Assembly (NCBI RefSeq): GCF_042477335.2
Contig: NC_091260.1
Span: 52,967,001 to 53,031,000, forward strand
DNA: 64,000 nt
Reading direction: 5' to 3'
Source: Ovis canadensis
Lineage: Eukaryota; Chordata; Mammalia; Artiodactyla; Bovidae
The translations under genes and the position numbers were made by a program. The stretch's first letter is position 1, and each line of letters begins with the position of its first letter. Positions 37,201 to 43,566 of the stretch are shown here, one piece after another. The notes beneath the pieces were generated by a model. That model saw only the letters and a program-made list of their open reading frames with translations, was not told the DNA's origin and did no database searches.

Positions 37201-37345
37201 GAAATCAGATACATCCAGCAACCATGCAGTGCTGAAGCTGGCCAAAGGGGATGAGGTGTGGCTGAGAATGGGCAATGGTGCTCTTCATGGGGACCACCAG
37301 CGCTTCTCTACCTTTGCAGGCTTCCTGCTCTTCGAAACTAAGTAA
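6924..37345 (+). CDS. C1QTNF3: C1QTNF3 (CTRP3), complement C1q/TNF-related protein 3, six coding exons
   Basis: Secreted adipokine of the C1q/TNF superfamily that forms trimers and larger oligomers. Joining 6924-7226, 14833-14944, 17295-17449, 22925-23054, 35541-35640 and 37186-37345 gives 960 nt, a 319-aa protein plus stop, in frame at every junction and with GT-AG introns. Order along the protein: signal peptide (about residues 1-22, hydrophobic, ending FCLC before QDEYME); a basic linker present only in the long form; a Cys-rich stretch (CSKCC preceding residue context in exon 2); about 20 Gly-X-Y triplets (exons 2-3); and a C-terminal globular C1q domain (exons 4-6). The length equals the human long isoform as I recall it. 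Using the earlier exon 1 donor after 7007 gives the 246-aa form. The start at 6924 was chosen over an upstream in-frame GTG because the signal peptide begins there. Intron 4 (12.5 kb) carries a ZC3H14 retrocopy. Identification is from the recognised protein sequence. Confidence 0.97.
7008..7013 (+). promoter_or_regulatory. C1QTNF3: Internal splice donor for short C1QTNF3 isoform
   Basis: GTGAGC directly follows the codons for YME. It fits the donor consensus better than the downstream GTACTC at 7227. Its use removes 73 codons and joins ME to SPQTGG of exon 2, giving the 246-residue form known in mammals. Confidence 0.85.
7227..8029. other. C1QTNF3 intron 1, first part
   Basis: Repeat-free except a T-run at 7290-7306. 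Nothing else seen. Confidence 0.5.
8030..8092 (-). repeat. L1 3'-end fragment
   Basis: TTAATTGAGGTATATATAAC and CTCAGGTGTACAACATAA resemble the reverse complement of an old L1 3' UTR. Confidence 0.5.
8211..8417 (+). repeat. Bov-tA SINE
   Basis: GCTTCTGGTAGCTCAGCTGG head, GGGAAGATCCCCTGGAGAAG core, and BovB-type tail. Confidence 0.85.
8695..8813 (-). repeat. CHR-type SINE
   Basis: Reverse complement: TTTTTTGGCCATGCTGTGTG at left, CCACCAGGGAAATCCC at right. Confidence 0.8.
8814..10480. other. C1QTNF3 intron 1, middle
   Basis: About 1.7 kb with pyrimidine-rich patches (9355-9455, 10015-10105) and no recognised element. Confidence 0.45.
10481..10755 (-). repeat. BOV-A2 SINE dimer
   Basis: (CTG)n at 10481-10503, then two reversed BovA monomers with the GTGCATGAAAGTGAAAAGTG linker. 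Confidence 0.9.
10801..11012 (+). repeat. Bov-tA SINE
   Basis: CTTCCCTGATGGCTCGCTCA head to AATCAGACGCAACTTAGCGA tail. Confidence 0.85.
11013..11869. other. C1QTNF3 intron 1
   Basis: A weak MIR-like patch at about 11140-11290; otherwise nothing recognised. Confidence 0.4.
11870..11961 (-). repeat. L1 3'-end, part 1 (split)
   Basis: TATAGTTGATTTGCAATGTTG and GATGTACAGCAAAGTAAATC are the reversed 3' end of a ruminant L1. It continues at 12481 after two nested SINEs. Confidence 0.75.
11962..12175 (+). repeat. Bov-tA SINE nested in L1
   Basis: GGGTTTCCCAGGTGGTGATG head and a decayed tail ending in CAACTTAGCACAC. Confidence 0.85.
12190..12480 (-). repeat. CHR-2-type long tRNA SINE
   Basis: Poly-T/(TTTA)n side at left, TTCTCATTGTGGTGGTTTCT inside, and CCACTGGACCACAAGGGATG at right. 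This is the long CHR form, reversed. Confidence 0.8.
12481..12565 (-). repeat. L1 3'-end, part 2
   Basis: Continues from 11961: TTAGATTCTTTTCCCATATAGG ... TGCTGTGCTATAAAT, the usual next block of the same L1 end. Confidence 0.7.
12566..13033. other. C1QTNF3 intron 1
   Basis: Pyrimidine-rich low-complexity at 12600-12745; otherwise unremarkable. Confidence 0.45.
13034..14150 (+). repeat. BovB LINE fragment with RT domain
   Basis: Sense strand encodes BovB reverse transcriptase motifs: [31 protein letters not shown] (motif A), [10 protein letters not shown] (motif B), then after a stop and frame change [16 protein letters not shown] (motif C). A stop at 13373-13375 and later shifts make it non-coding. 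5'-truncated; ends short of the BovB tail. Confidence 0.93.
14151..14832. other. C1QTNF3 intron 1, last part
   Basis: No repeats seen; a strong T-rich polypyrimidine tract (14805-14830) precedes the exon 2 acceptor. Confidence 0.5.
14833..14944 (+). CDS. C1QTNF3: C1QTNF3 exon 2
   Basis: Acceptor: a long T-run ending in AAG before 14833. Donor: CAG|GTAAGG after 14944. 112 nt, phase 0 in and phase 1 out. It encodes SPQTGGLPP, the CSKCC cysteine cluster that can link trimers by disulfides, and the first Gly-Pro-Pro collagen triplets. Confidence 0.97.
14945..16427. other. C1QTNF3 intron 2, first part
   Basis: About 1.5 kb without a recognised element. Confidence 0.4.
16428..16525 (-). repeat. 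Bov-tA/BovA 3' fragment
   Basis: Reversed tail: TTTAGTCGCTAAGTCGTGTC ... GATTTCCCAGGC. Confidence 0.8.
16586..16646. repeat. (TA)n / TATACA microsatellite
   Basis: Alternating TA and ACATAT units, about 60 bp. Confidence 0.9.
16805..16935 (-). repeat. CHR-type SINE
   Basis: (TTA)n then TTTTGGCTGTGCCATGCAGC at left and CACCAGGGAATTCCCT at right. It sits between AT-rich flanks that resemble old L1. Confidence 0.8.
17295..17449 (+). CDS. C1QTNF3: C1QTNF3 exon 3 (collagen-like region)
   Basis: 155 nt, from acceptor TTTAAG|GAAACC to donor CTGCAG|GTAAAC. It encodes almost only Gly-X-Y triplets with many Lys/Glu/Asp pairs ([15 protein letters not shown]), then IPPELQ just before the C1q head. The split glycine codon closes correctly with exon 2. 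Confidence 0.97.
17450..19021. other. C1QTNF3 intron 3, first part
   Basis: AT-rich and mostly repeat-free by eye. The stretch 18400-19020 may be retroviral internal sequence next to the LTR below, but no motif supports this. Confidence 0.35.
19022..19442 (+). repeat. Probable solitary endogenous-retrovirus LTR
   Basis: TG-start (TGTTAGCCATTGCAGTCGCC), a G/C-richer centre with CpGs, the sequence CTCTAATAAAAGTTTCC containing an AATAAA signal near 19398, and an end near ATGGACA. No target-site duplication could be confirmed and no retroviral gene is seen. Confidence 0.5.
19750..19832 (-). repeat. Bov-tA/BovA fragment
   Basis: Reversed tail: GTTGCTCAGTTGTATCTGAC ... GCTTCCCTGTC. Confidence 0.75.
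20353..20700 (+). repeat. CHR-2-type long tRNA SINE
   Basis: GGGTTTCTCTGGTGGCTCAG head, repeated 'CAACTACTGAGCC/CACGCTGCAACTAC' body, and a T/A-rich end. About 350 bp. Confidence 0.75.
20862..21074 (-). repeat. Bov-tA SINE
   Basis: Complete reversed copy, ending GCGCCACCTAGGAAGCC. Confidence 0.88.
21075..21588. other. C1QTNF3 intron 3
   Basis: Possibly LTR-derived (continues after 22318), not identified. Confidence 0.35.
21589..22318 (-). repeat. BovB LINE 3' fragment (0.73 kb)
   Basis: Begins with reversed tail TTCAGTTCAGTCGCTCAGTC and runs back into the RT C-terminal coding part. Its long antisense open frames are only shadows. Confidence 0.92.
22319..22924. other. C1QTNF3 intron 3, last part
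   Basis: AT-rich; nothing recognised except the acceptor region. Confidence 0.45.
22925..23054 (+). CDS. C1QTNF3: C1QTNF3 exon 4 (start of C1q domain)
   Basis: 130 nt between acceptor CCTTAG|ATTGCG and donor TCAG|GTGAGA. It starts with [11 protein letters not shown], the usual beginning of a C1q head, and ends in the phase-1 Gly of the GVYFFTF motif that continues in exon 5, 12.5 kb downstream. Confidence 0.97.
23098..23150. repeat. GGAA-rich purine tract
   Basis: GGAAGGAAGGAGGGAAGGGAGG-type low complexity immediately after exon 4. Confidence 0.85.
23170..23272. repeat. (TA)n/(CA)n compound microsatellite
   Basis: TATATATA followed by ACACATAC and ACACACAT units, about 100 bp, likely variable in length. 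Confidence 0.9.
23273..23372 (+). repeat. Bov-tA SINE, truncated
   Basis: tRNA-like head and GGAAGATCCTCTGGAGAAGG core; tail missing. Confidence 0.75.
23629..23855 (+). repeat. Bov-tA SINE
   Basis: GGTTTCCCAGGTGACGCTAG head to the TCGGACATTACTAAGAAACT tail. Confidence 0.85.
24123..24177 (-). repeat. Old LTR-like element, part 1
   Basis: TGCTGAAACAAATTACCACA is a MaLR-like LTR motif; it resumes at 24593 (TTTAAAACAACACAAAATTA) after a BovB insertion. Confidence 0.5.
24178..24592 (+). repeat. BovB 3' fragment inserted in old LTR
   Basis: Begins TGAGAGTTGGACTGTGAAG and ends with the GACTGAGCGACTGAACTGAA tail with repeated GAACT units. Confidence 0.9.
24593..24962 (-). repeat. Old LTR-like element, part 2
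   Basis: TTACAGTTCTAGAGATAGGTAG ... GGGTCTACCTGGACAATCC ... GATTTTAGGACGTGAGTA, a common diverged mammalian repeat in reverse orientation. Exact family not assigned. Confidence 0.5.
24963..25195 (-). repeat. Bov-tA SINE
   Basis: (ATGC)n then reversed Bov-tA ending CCACCTGGGAAGCCC. Confidence 0.88.
25255..25670 (+). repeat. Probable old L1 (L1M-type) 3' UTR
   Basis: GGTTCCTTTTGTTGAGGAGC, TATTTAGAAACAAAGACCC and CTATCTATCTATC followed by CATGAGTTAATCCTGATACC match my memory of ancient mammalian L1 3' sequence. Confidence 0.45.
25671..25727 (+). repeat. BOV-A2 3' end
   Basis: TATGGGATCGCACAGAGTCG to an AGCAGC end; only the last 57 bp. Confidence 0.8.
25860..26066 (-). repeat. Bov-tA SINE
   Basis: Complete reversed copy, (TTG)n at left and GCCACCCGGGAAGCCC at right. 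Confidence 0.88.
26170..26625 (-). repeat. Old L1 fragment
   Basis: GATGTACAGTTCTATGGGTTTTG and the AATAGTAGAATATAAGTCAC / CATTCATGAGTTAAAAAGC regions resemble reversed L1M 3' sequence. Confidence 0.5.
26662..26872 (+). repeat. Bov-tA SINE
   Basis: CTCCCTGGTGGCTCAGCGTT head with a small internal duplication (TGCCAATGCCTGCC); tail GTTGGACACAACTTTGGGAC. Confidence 0.85.
27203..27328 (+). repeat. Bov-tA SINE, truncated
   Basis: GATTCCCTAATAGCTCAGTTGG head; ends at CAAATATTCTTG. Confidence 0.8.
27329..28064. other. C1QTNF3 intron 4
   Basis: Likely decayed L1-type AT-rich sequence; no family assigned. Confidence 0.35.
28065..28275 (+). repeat. Bov-tA SINE
   Basis: TTCCCTTGGTGGCACGAGTG head to AGTCAGACACGACTGAGCGG tail. 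Confidence 0.87.
28285..28572 (-). repeat. BOV-A2 SINE dimer
   Basis: (CTG)n(CCG) then two reversed monomers; ends at TGTCATCGCCTTCTC. Confidence 0.9.
29067..29173 (-). pseudogene. U6 snRNA pseudogene
   Basis: Read on the minus strand this is a full-length (107 nt) U6 relative: GTGCTTGCTTCAGCAGCACA at the 5' end, the AAAATTGGAAC block, AGAAGATTAACAGGG where functional U6 has the ACAGAGA box followed by AGAAGATTAGCATGGC, and a terminal run of Ts. Changes in the ACAGAGA box (here ATAGAGA), the catalytic region and the ISL mark it as a retroposed pseudogene. It lies in C1QTNF3 intron 4, antisense to the gene. Confidence 0.85.
29174..30619. other. C1QTNF3 intron 4
   Basis: About 1.4 kb with no recognised gene; small patches may be decayed L1. 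Confidence 0.4.
30620..30764 (+). repeat. BovB 3' end
   Basis: Last 145 bp with five GAACT-type units, a clean 3' terminus. Confidence 0.88.
30918..31195 (+). repeat. MLT1-type ERVL-MaLR LTR
   Basis: GTGTTCCCCCAAAACCCACA, ATAAATGGAATTAGTGCCCT and GAGCTGTGAGAAATAAATCT are a recognisable MLT1 LTR in forward orientation. Confidence 0.75.
31199..31413 (+). repeat. Bov-tA SINE
   Basis: Abuts the LTR end; GCTTCCCAAGTGGTACAGTG head to AGTCAGACATGTCTGAGCAA tail. Confidence 0.87.
31414..32143. other. C1QTNF3 intron 4
   Basis: Nothing recognised before the retrocopy-bearing SINE. Confidence 0.45.
32144..32269 (-). repeat. BOV-A2 SINE, part 1 (split by the ZC3H14 retrocopy)
   Basis: (CTG)n tail complement followed by CTAAGTCGCTTCAGTCGTGT, the reverse complement of a BOV-A2 monomer end. 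The sequence breaks exactly at the target-site duplication and resumes at 34850. Confidence 0.9.
32253..32269 (+). repeat. 5' target-site duplication of the ZC3H14 retrocopy
   Basis: The 17-mer AAGAATACTGGAGTGGG is identical to 34850-34866 and directly abuts the GC-rich 5' end of the retrocopy. It is part of a BOV-A2 SINE, whose sequence resumes seamlessly after the second copy. Confidence 0.93.
32270..34851 (+). pseudogene. ZC3H14: ZC3H14 retrocopy (processed, near-intact)
   Basis: Intronless copy of the nuclear poly(A)-RNA-binding protein ZC3H14 (MSUT2/Nab2 homologue). A GC-rich 5' UTR-like stretch (32270-32376) precedes the ancestral ATG (32377). A 716-codon open frame (32420-34570), ATTAAA at 34818 and a 17-nt A tail (34835-34851) follow. 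Visible parts: remnant of the N-terminal PWI-like domain, acidic/serine-rich middle ([12 protein letters not shown]), basic [14 protein letters not shown] segment, and five CCCH fingers at about residues 582-707 of the frame, all with their Cys and His. The ancestral ATG is out of frame and stops after 11 codons (TAA 32410-32412). The first in-frame ATG is at 32468, leaving 700 codons. A 17-bp direct repeat at 32253-32269 and 34850-34866 flanks the copy. It may be expressed, but normal protein is unlikely to start correctly. Confidence 0.93.
34818..34823 (+). terminator. Retrocopied ATTAAA polyadenylation signal
   Basis: ATTAAA 12 nt before the A tail, inherited from the parent mRNA. It sits in sense orientation in C1QTNF3 intron 4. 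Confidence 0.7.
34850..34866 (+). repeat. 3' target-site duplication of the ZC3H14 retrocopy
   Basis: Second copy of the 17-bp direct repeat, after the A tail. The first two As could belong to the tail, so the true length is 15-17 bp. Confidence 0.93.
34850..34983 (-). repeat. BOV-A2 SINE, part 2
   Basis: Continues the SINE after the retrocopy: TTGCCATTTCCTTCTCC, the inter-monomer linker, and the second monomer ending near GTCCATGGGAT. Confidence 0.9.
34986..35184 (+). repeat. CHR-type SINE
   Basis: GGGAATTCCCCAGTGGTCCAG head, GGGAACTAGATCCCGCATGG block and a 19-nt A run. Confidence 0.85.
35203..35385 (+). repeat. Bov-tA SINE
   Basis: AGCTTACCTGGTGGCTCAGA head; internal deletion before GGCCTGGAGAATTCC. 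Lies 155 bp before exon 5. Confidence 0.85.
35541..35640 (+). CDS. C1QTNF3: C1QTNF3 exon 5 (C1q domain)
   Basis: 100 nt between acceptor TTCCAG|GTGTGT and donor TACAG|GTAAGT. It carries the strongly conserved C1q signature [11 protein letters not shown] and the strand [11 protein letters not shown]. Phase 1 in and phase 2 out; both junctions close without a shift. Confidence 0.97.
35641..37185. other. C1QTNF3 intron 5
   Basis: Holds two diverged related segments (about 36390-36720 and 36850-37060; see findings) and T-runs at 36248-36261. No gene seen. Confidence 0.45.
37186..37345 (+). CDS. C1QTNF3: C1QTNF3 exon 6 (end of C1q domain and stop)
   Basis: 160 coding nt from acceptor TTCTAG|CTATGA to TAA at 37343-37345. 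It encodes [13 protein letters not shown] and the terminal [10 protein letters not shown], typical of the C-terminal C1q strands. The final residues match the mammalian family with no extension or truncation. Confidence 0.97.
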
Positions 37346-39310
37346 AACTATGAATAGACCAGCTCCACTTTGGGAAAGACTTATAGCTGAGATGGTGTTG
37401 TCACGATCCAAGGGATTTTAGAGTTGATGGCTCTACATGTTGTATTTAAAAACATTTTTATTGGTTACATTGCTAATCACAGTACAGTTACATCAATAAT
37501 GTGGGATGACTCAGGGGCTCAGAAGAATAAACCACAAAACAGTCTTACCAAGAGACCTTGACTAATATACCCAGCAACATTTATTGCTCTTTTCCAGGCA
37601 CCTAAAAGAGAATTCCCCTCTTCATACAGGTTAGAAATGATTGTTCCCATCAGAAAAGTCAGTTTTGGGTGCTCTAATAACAGCTTTCAGGAAGCTGTAA
37701 GGTTTGGGGTTCCTTATTCTTTGGAGCATTTCAGAGAATAGGGTGCAGTGATTATGATGGGGACAACAAAAGAATAAGGGGCACTTGCCTGGATCAAGGT
37801 ACCAGAAATATTTGTAAAGTCTAAACTGGGGAGTAACACTTTGATCCAGTGGGTCAATATTCATGAATAAAGTAGATATATTTTAGTAATTCCAGATAGC
37901 TTTTAGATAGCAGAAGTATTCACAATGCTCACAAATAATTGACTCCTTTTTCATAAGGATACTGCTATAATTAAATCTTGACTTCTAATGGCATTTATTT
38001 TTGGAAATAGAATTTTCCTATGATCCAAAATTGAGCTTATCAGGTCGAGATTATCAGATGGACTCTTTTTCCATTGCATTTTTTACATTACGATAGAGCT
38101 CTGTTGACTCTGGCCTGCAGTGAGGGCAGGTTCATATTGTGCAAATGTAATCACCTACTTTTCTGTCAGCTTAGAAATTAGCCTAATATTCTTTACACAC
38201 TGGCATGGAGTATTTAAGGAATTGTAAACCCAGTCATATGCAGTCAAACTGATGCGTACAAAATATAAGGGCATTTCGCTCAGCAGACATATAATAAAAT
38301 TGCTTAAGCTTTTTTAAAAATAGAAGATTATATGGGAATTCCCTGGTGGTCCAGTGGTTAGGACTCAGTGCTTTTATTGCCAGGCCTGGGTTCAATCCCT
38401 GGTCAAGGAACTAAGATCCCACAAGCTGCATAGTGGGGCCAAAAATTTTTTTAAATCTGTGTATTTTAAAAAGTTATATGACTTCTTTGATTACCATATT
38501 TAATCCATTTTCATGGAGCATCCATACAGCTAGACTTTTGCCTATTCCTCCCCCAAAATCAATTCTCAAAGGATTAAATTTTCCACGAAAACTATGCTCA
38601 TGAGAATGTGCCATAAATTCTGATGATAGAACCCCAAAGAATTAACTTTAAGCAAAGAATTATTGGAATATGAATTTATCTTGATGTTGAATCATATTTA
38701 AAATGCGCTACAGAGATGTCCATCTAACAAATATTACATAATGAATTCCCTTAGAAGTAATAAACCCTTAAATTTATTTTCCGTTATAATTTGAATATTC
38801 ACAAAAGCCTTTTAACTGTAAATTTACTTGTATTTGATTACCTCTATAGCTAGAAATGGAAATAATGAATGAGAGCTACCCTGTTAGCTAATTTAATGTA
38901 TTCCAAATTCATGTCAGTCTTTGACTCTTTTCTTTTGATCTTCAAATATTTTGAAATTCTTCCTGAATCCATACGCAATACTATTTTAAAGTGAAATGGA
39001 TATTAGCTCTAAGGTGCTTGACTGTAATATCTTTGTGATTTTTGTGTATATTTTCCCTCTCCCACCTCACCTTAGTATGGGGTCATGGGTTGAAGTTTAT
39101 TTTTACCAAATTTCAAAACTTTCCTTGAAGTGCATTGCCAATAGATAACTGAATGTTGCATGTTTCCCAGAAGGACTTTATATCTAAAGAGCATGCATTA
39201 CTAATAAAGTGATTTAGAGTAAGATATTGACCTGGCTTTAAATAAAACTGAGATGAGAAAAATGTAATAAGCATTACATGGAAATAAACCCACTTTTGTT
39301 AAATGTACTA
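37346..39310 (+). other. C1QTNF3: Probable C1QTNF3 3' UTR
   Basis: AT-rich non-coding sequence after the stop. It holds one CHR SINE at 38335-38455. Candidate AATAAA signals lie at 37526-37531, 39203-39208, 39241-39246 and 39283-39288. The distal cluster just before the BovB fragment at 39361 would give a UTR of about 1.9 kb, but which signal is used cannot be decided from sequence. Confidence 0.55.
38335..38455 (+). repeat. CHR-type SINE in the C1QTNF3 3' UTR
   Basis: GGGAATTCCCTGGTGGTCCAG to a T/A-rich tail. Confidence 0.88.
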
Positions 39311-39360
39311 TTTTAGAATGTTTTTAATTAAGTTGAATAATCATGTAATTATAAGTCACT

Positions 39361-39999
39361 ATGGGAAATAGATGGGGAAACAGTGGAAACAGTGTCAGAC
39401 TTTATTTTGGGGGGACTCCAAAATTACTGCAGATGGTGACTGCAGCCATGAAATTAAAAGACGCTTACTCCTTGGAAGAAAAGTTATGACCAACCTAGAT
39501 AGCATATTCAAAAGCAGAGACATTGCTTTGCCAACTAAGGTCCGTCTAGTCAAGGCTATGGTTTTTCCAGTGGTCATGTGTGGATGTCAGTTGGACTGTG
39601 AAGAAGGCTGAGCGCCAAAGAATTGATGCTTTTGAGCTGTGGTATTGGAGAAGACTCTTGAGAGTCCCTTGGACTGCAAGGAGATCCAACCAGTTCATTC
39701 TGAAGGAGATCAACCCAGGGATTTCTTTGGAAGGAATGATGCTGAAGCTGAAACTCCAGTACTTTGGCCACCTGATGCGAAGAGTTGACTCATTGGAAAA
39801 GACTCTGATGCTGGGAGGGATTGGGGGCAGGAGAAGGGGACGACAGAGGATGAGATGGCTGGATGGCATCTCTGACTCAATGGACGTGAATCTGAGTGAG
39901 CTCTGGGAGATGGTGATGGAGAGGGAGGCCTGGCATGCTGCGATTCATGGGGTCGCAAAGAGTCGGACACGACTGAACGACTGAACTGAACTGAACTGA
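39361..39999 (+). repeat. BovB LINE 3' fragment (0.64 kb)
   Basis: ATAGATGGGGAAACAGTGG start and GACTGAACTGAACTGAACTG end. Confidence 0.92.
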
Positions 40000-40139
40000 A
40001 GCTTTGGAAAGAGTTGAAAGCAGCTGACTTTTGATCTATTTACTCTCTTTAGTACAGGGAAGCCCTGGAGGCCAAAGAAAAGGGCACATGACTCCACTGG
40101 ACTGTAGGTTAATAAATTAATCATATTTGCTAAGAAGAA

Positions 40140-40206
40140 GTTCGTTATTCAGACGCTAAGTTGTGGTCGACTCTTTCCAACCTCACAAACTGCAACATGC
40201 CAGGCT
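40140..40206 (-). repeat. Short Bov-tA/BovA fragment
   Basis: TTCAGACGCTAAGTTGTGGTCG ... CATGCCAGGCTT. Confidence 0.65.
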
Positions 40207-40260
40207 TAAGAGAATTTACATATTGAATAGACTTAATGGTTATCCCTGGTCACAAGACTG

Positions 40261-40588
40261 ATTCAGTTCAGTTCAGTTCAGTCGCTCAGTTGTGTCCGAC
40301 TCTTTGCAACCCCAAGAACTGCAGCATGCCAGGCTTCCCTGTCCATCACCAACTCCCGGAGTTCACCCAAACTCATGTGCATTGAGTCCGTGATGCCATC
40401 CAGCCATCTCATCCTCTGTTGTCCCCTTCTCCTCCTGCCCCCAATCCCCACCAGCATCAGAGTCTTTTCCAATGAGTCAGCTCTTCTCATGAGAAGGCCA
40501 AAGTATTGGAGTTTCAGCCTCAGCATCAGTCCTTCCAATGAACACCCAGGACTGGTCTCCTTTAGGATGGACTGGTTGGATCTCCTTT
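40261..40588 (-). repeat. BovB LINE 3' fragment, inverted
   Basis: Starts with (TTCAG)n, the reversed BovB tail. It is the inverted partner of 39361-39999. Confidence 0.92.
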
Positions 40589-40744
40589 GATTATGCTAAA
40601 TAAGCCCAGAATTTAGGAAACATGGTTCCATGGCTAAGTAACTTTCTGGAATAGAAAATAGTCTGTTTGGTGATCTGAGAACCTCATTAGAGACCTCATT
40701 AGATCCTCATCTGTAACCGTGGATCTGAGAATATATTAATTTGC

Positions 40745-41105
40745 AAGGAATTCCAGAAAAAATTAATAGACTGGGTGGCTTAAACAACAGAAATTTAATT
40801 TCTCACAGTTTTGTTAGCTAAAAGTCCAAGCTCATGGGTCAGCGGGACGGCTTTCTTTCGAAGCTTCTTTTCTTGGCTTGCAGAGGGCTGCCTTCTGCTG
40901 TGTCTTCACATGGTCCTCTCTTGGTCTGTGTTTTCCTAATCTTTTCTTATAAGGACACCAGTCCTATTGGATTAGGTCCCACACATATGACCTCTTTTTG
41001 TCTTAATTACCTCTACAGGCTCTGTCTCCAAATACAGTCACAGTACTGGGGTAAAGACTAAAATATATGAATTTTAAAGAGACACAATTCAGCTTGTATT
41101 AAGGT
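40745..41105 (-). repeat. MLT1-type LTR
   Basis: GACTGGGTGGCTTAAACAAC and TTTCTCACAGTTTTG at left, ATATGAATTTTAAAGAGACAC at right. Confidence 0.75.
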
Positions 41106-41557
41106 AGGAGACTGATGGGCCCTAAGGTTGGATAGCTGCTATTTGTCAAATGGAGTAAAATTGAATTTTTGTCCAAGGAAAAAGCTAATGGCAGAAGCTG
41201 AGCTCTGCAGAAGTAAAGAGATAAGATGACCACTCTTGAGGTCAAGGAGAACTTCCCTGTCTGCACATGCACAGGAAGGCTCCTTGGAGGTCAACAAGGG
41301 AGGGGCTCCTACCCCATAATGAGTAGACATGCACCCACAGTCCTACATGATGGGATCCATCTTAACAAAGAGTTGTGCACCCATTTTGGAGAGGGTCCTA
41401 GGAGCAGTCAAGTGTGAAAAAAGAAATGAGATAACCGGCCAAAGGTAAACAAAGACCTGGAAGACCTGTCCTCTATAATTGATTTCAATCATTTCACTAC
41501 TGCATGCATCATGAGAGAGGAGGCCCACACCCTTTCTCTCTGGGTCTGTATCTCTGC

Positions 41558-41768
41558 CTGTGTGTGTGCTCATTTCCCTCCAACTCTTTGCAACCCTGTG
41601 AGCTGTAGCCCTCCAGGCTCCTCTGAGCATGGGATTTTTCAAAGAATACTGGAGTGGGTTGCCATTTCCTACTACAGGGGATCTTCCTGGCTCATGGATC
41701 AAACCCACATCTCTCTCGTGTCTCCTGCATTGGCAGGCAGATCCTTTACCTCTGCGCCACCTGGCTTC
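41558..41768 (-). repeat. Bov-tA SINE
   Basis: Reversed copy, from GTGTGTGCTCATTTCCCTCC to GCGCCACCTGGCTTC, inserted in the LTR-like sequence. Confidence 0.85.
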
Positions 41769-41972
41769 AGTCTTAAATAAATAAACTGTTTCTCTGAACG
41801 TTCTCCCACATGCTATGCTGTGTCTCTTATAATAAACTTTGTACCTGTTTTCACAGTTTTTGTCTCTTTTGAAGCATTCTCGCTTTCAAATGGGAGAACG
41901 AGTCAGGGCCGCTGCTTCTGGCCTCTAACACCTTGATGATCTGGTGGCTAGGAGTCCTGGTTTTCATCCAGA

Positions 41973-42093
41973 CTGCTGCTGCTAAGTCACTTCAGTCGTG
42001 TCTGACCCTCAGCGACCCCATAGACTGCAGCCCTCCAGGCTCCTCCGTCCATGGGATTTTCTAGGCAAGAGTACTGGAGTGGGGCACCATTGC
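41973..42093 (-). repeat. BovA monomer
   Basis: GCTGCTGCTAAGTCACTTCAG to GGGGCACCATTGCC; a single reversed monomer. Confidence 0.82.
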
Positions 42094-42260
42094 CAGACTA
42101 CCCACATTCAATTCCTAGGCAGGCAGCTAAGATCTCTCTTCAGGACCGTTCACTGCTGCCTCTCGAGATCAGTAACAGAGAGTATGTTGCCCATGCAGGA
42201 AGGAAGGGCCTGCAGTGTCAAGTGAGATTTCCAGGACCTCAGCTTTGTCTGAGAATATCT

Positions 42261-43389
42261 CTACGATCTGCATCTTTGATCTTATTAGTAAAGCGTAATT
42301 CTGGTAAGATATCTGATTCATGTGAATCTAATCATGGGTGTTAGCTTAAGCAATATCTGTACTGCTTATTTTTTAGACTGGGGGTCACCATGAAATAATA
42401 GTACCTCCATCTATGGGTGTTTGCTAGAGTATTTTTTAGACATTTCCCTTTTAAGTTTCTCAAAATCAAAATAAAAGAGGGCTGGGTTAGAAAATTTATG
42501 CTTGAACAAAGGGCTAGAGGGAACAAATAGGTGCTAACTAAACAAGGAAGCCATTAGAGTGATGTGGCTCTCATGCCCTGGCATCCTCTGTAAGCAAGCG
42601 GAATCTAACCTGGTCTGAGAGTCCAGAAATCAAAGTACGAAACAAATGCAGTCAACGAGGCAATTACATCTAGTCAATGAATAATTTCCTTGCCTCAACT
42701 TTTCTCTATTAAACTCTCTCCCTAGCTCTTGGAGACTCCAAACTGCAAGGAGTGGGGCTATTTGTTATTTTATTGTACTTTTAAAATGCACTGAAATTAA
42801 AAACTCCAAACTATAATTGTAGAGATGGCAGGTGACAAATTAAAAATATTTTTAAACTTCTCAGATTTGTCTCTCATGAGCACCACCTGCTCAACATGTG
42901 CTTTTTATATTCCATGATAGCACACAAGCTTTTTGTGGGTGGTGAATAATCATAACTGGCACATTGCCTGCCATGTCACTAAACGAAGGGTCCATTGTAG
43001 TTATTGCCAAAGGTGAGCTGGTGAGCCTAACCAGCTCAGGAAAGAAAAGAGTACCTTCCTTCTGACAGTCATGGGACTATAGTCACTCCCTCGGTGTGAA
43101 AGGGAGGAAACTCAGGCTGTAAAAACACAGGATACTAACCCCAGATAGCTGAGAAGCTAAAAACAACACTTTAATATTACTCTTAAATATTTATGTATTT
43201 TTCATGTTTTTCAAGGCCAGAGAGGTAATAAACGGGTCCATAGAGCACAGCGGCTGGGACTGCAAGGAAAGGAAAACCATCCTGAGACATCCAGGGCCAG
43301 CCATGTGTCCCACCCCCCACTCCCATCCCCCATCCCCCCAGGTCAACCCCTAGGGCACAATTTAGGATCCCCTAGAGTTTGCGATTTAG
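42261..43389. other. Spacer upstream of AMACR
   Basis: About 1.1 kb without recognised features. Confidence 0.45.
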
Positions 43390-43409
43390 CAGCAGCAGCA
43401 GCAGCAGAA
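43390..43409. repeat. (AGC)n microsatellite
   Basis: Six to seven AGC units just upstream of the AMACR CpG island. Confidence 0.9.
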
Positions 43410-43566
43410 TTTTAAAATCTAAGCCACCTGAGTCCACTAACAGCCGCCCAGATCTGGAGGCGGTCCGAAGACGCACTAGCTCGCAGGCTCTACGGCTGCG
43501 CGCAGGCGCGTGGGGGCGGGGCCACGAGGCAGGAAATGTGCCACCGGGGCGGACGCTAGGCTGTAG

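Larger units (their letters stand above)
41106..42260 (+). repeat. Probable ERV LTR and leader remnant, split by a SINE
   Basis: LTR-like sequence (GATGACCACTCTTGAGGTCAAG, ATAATAAACTTTGTACC as signal region) followed after about 41935 by a leader-like segment. No retroviral gene is visible. Family not assigned. Confidence 0.4.
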
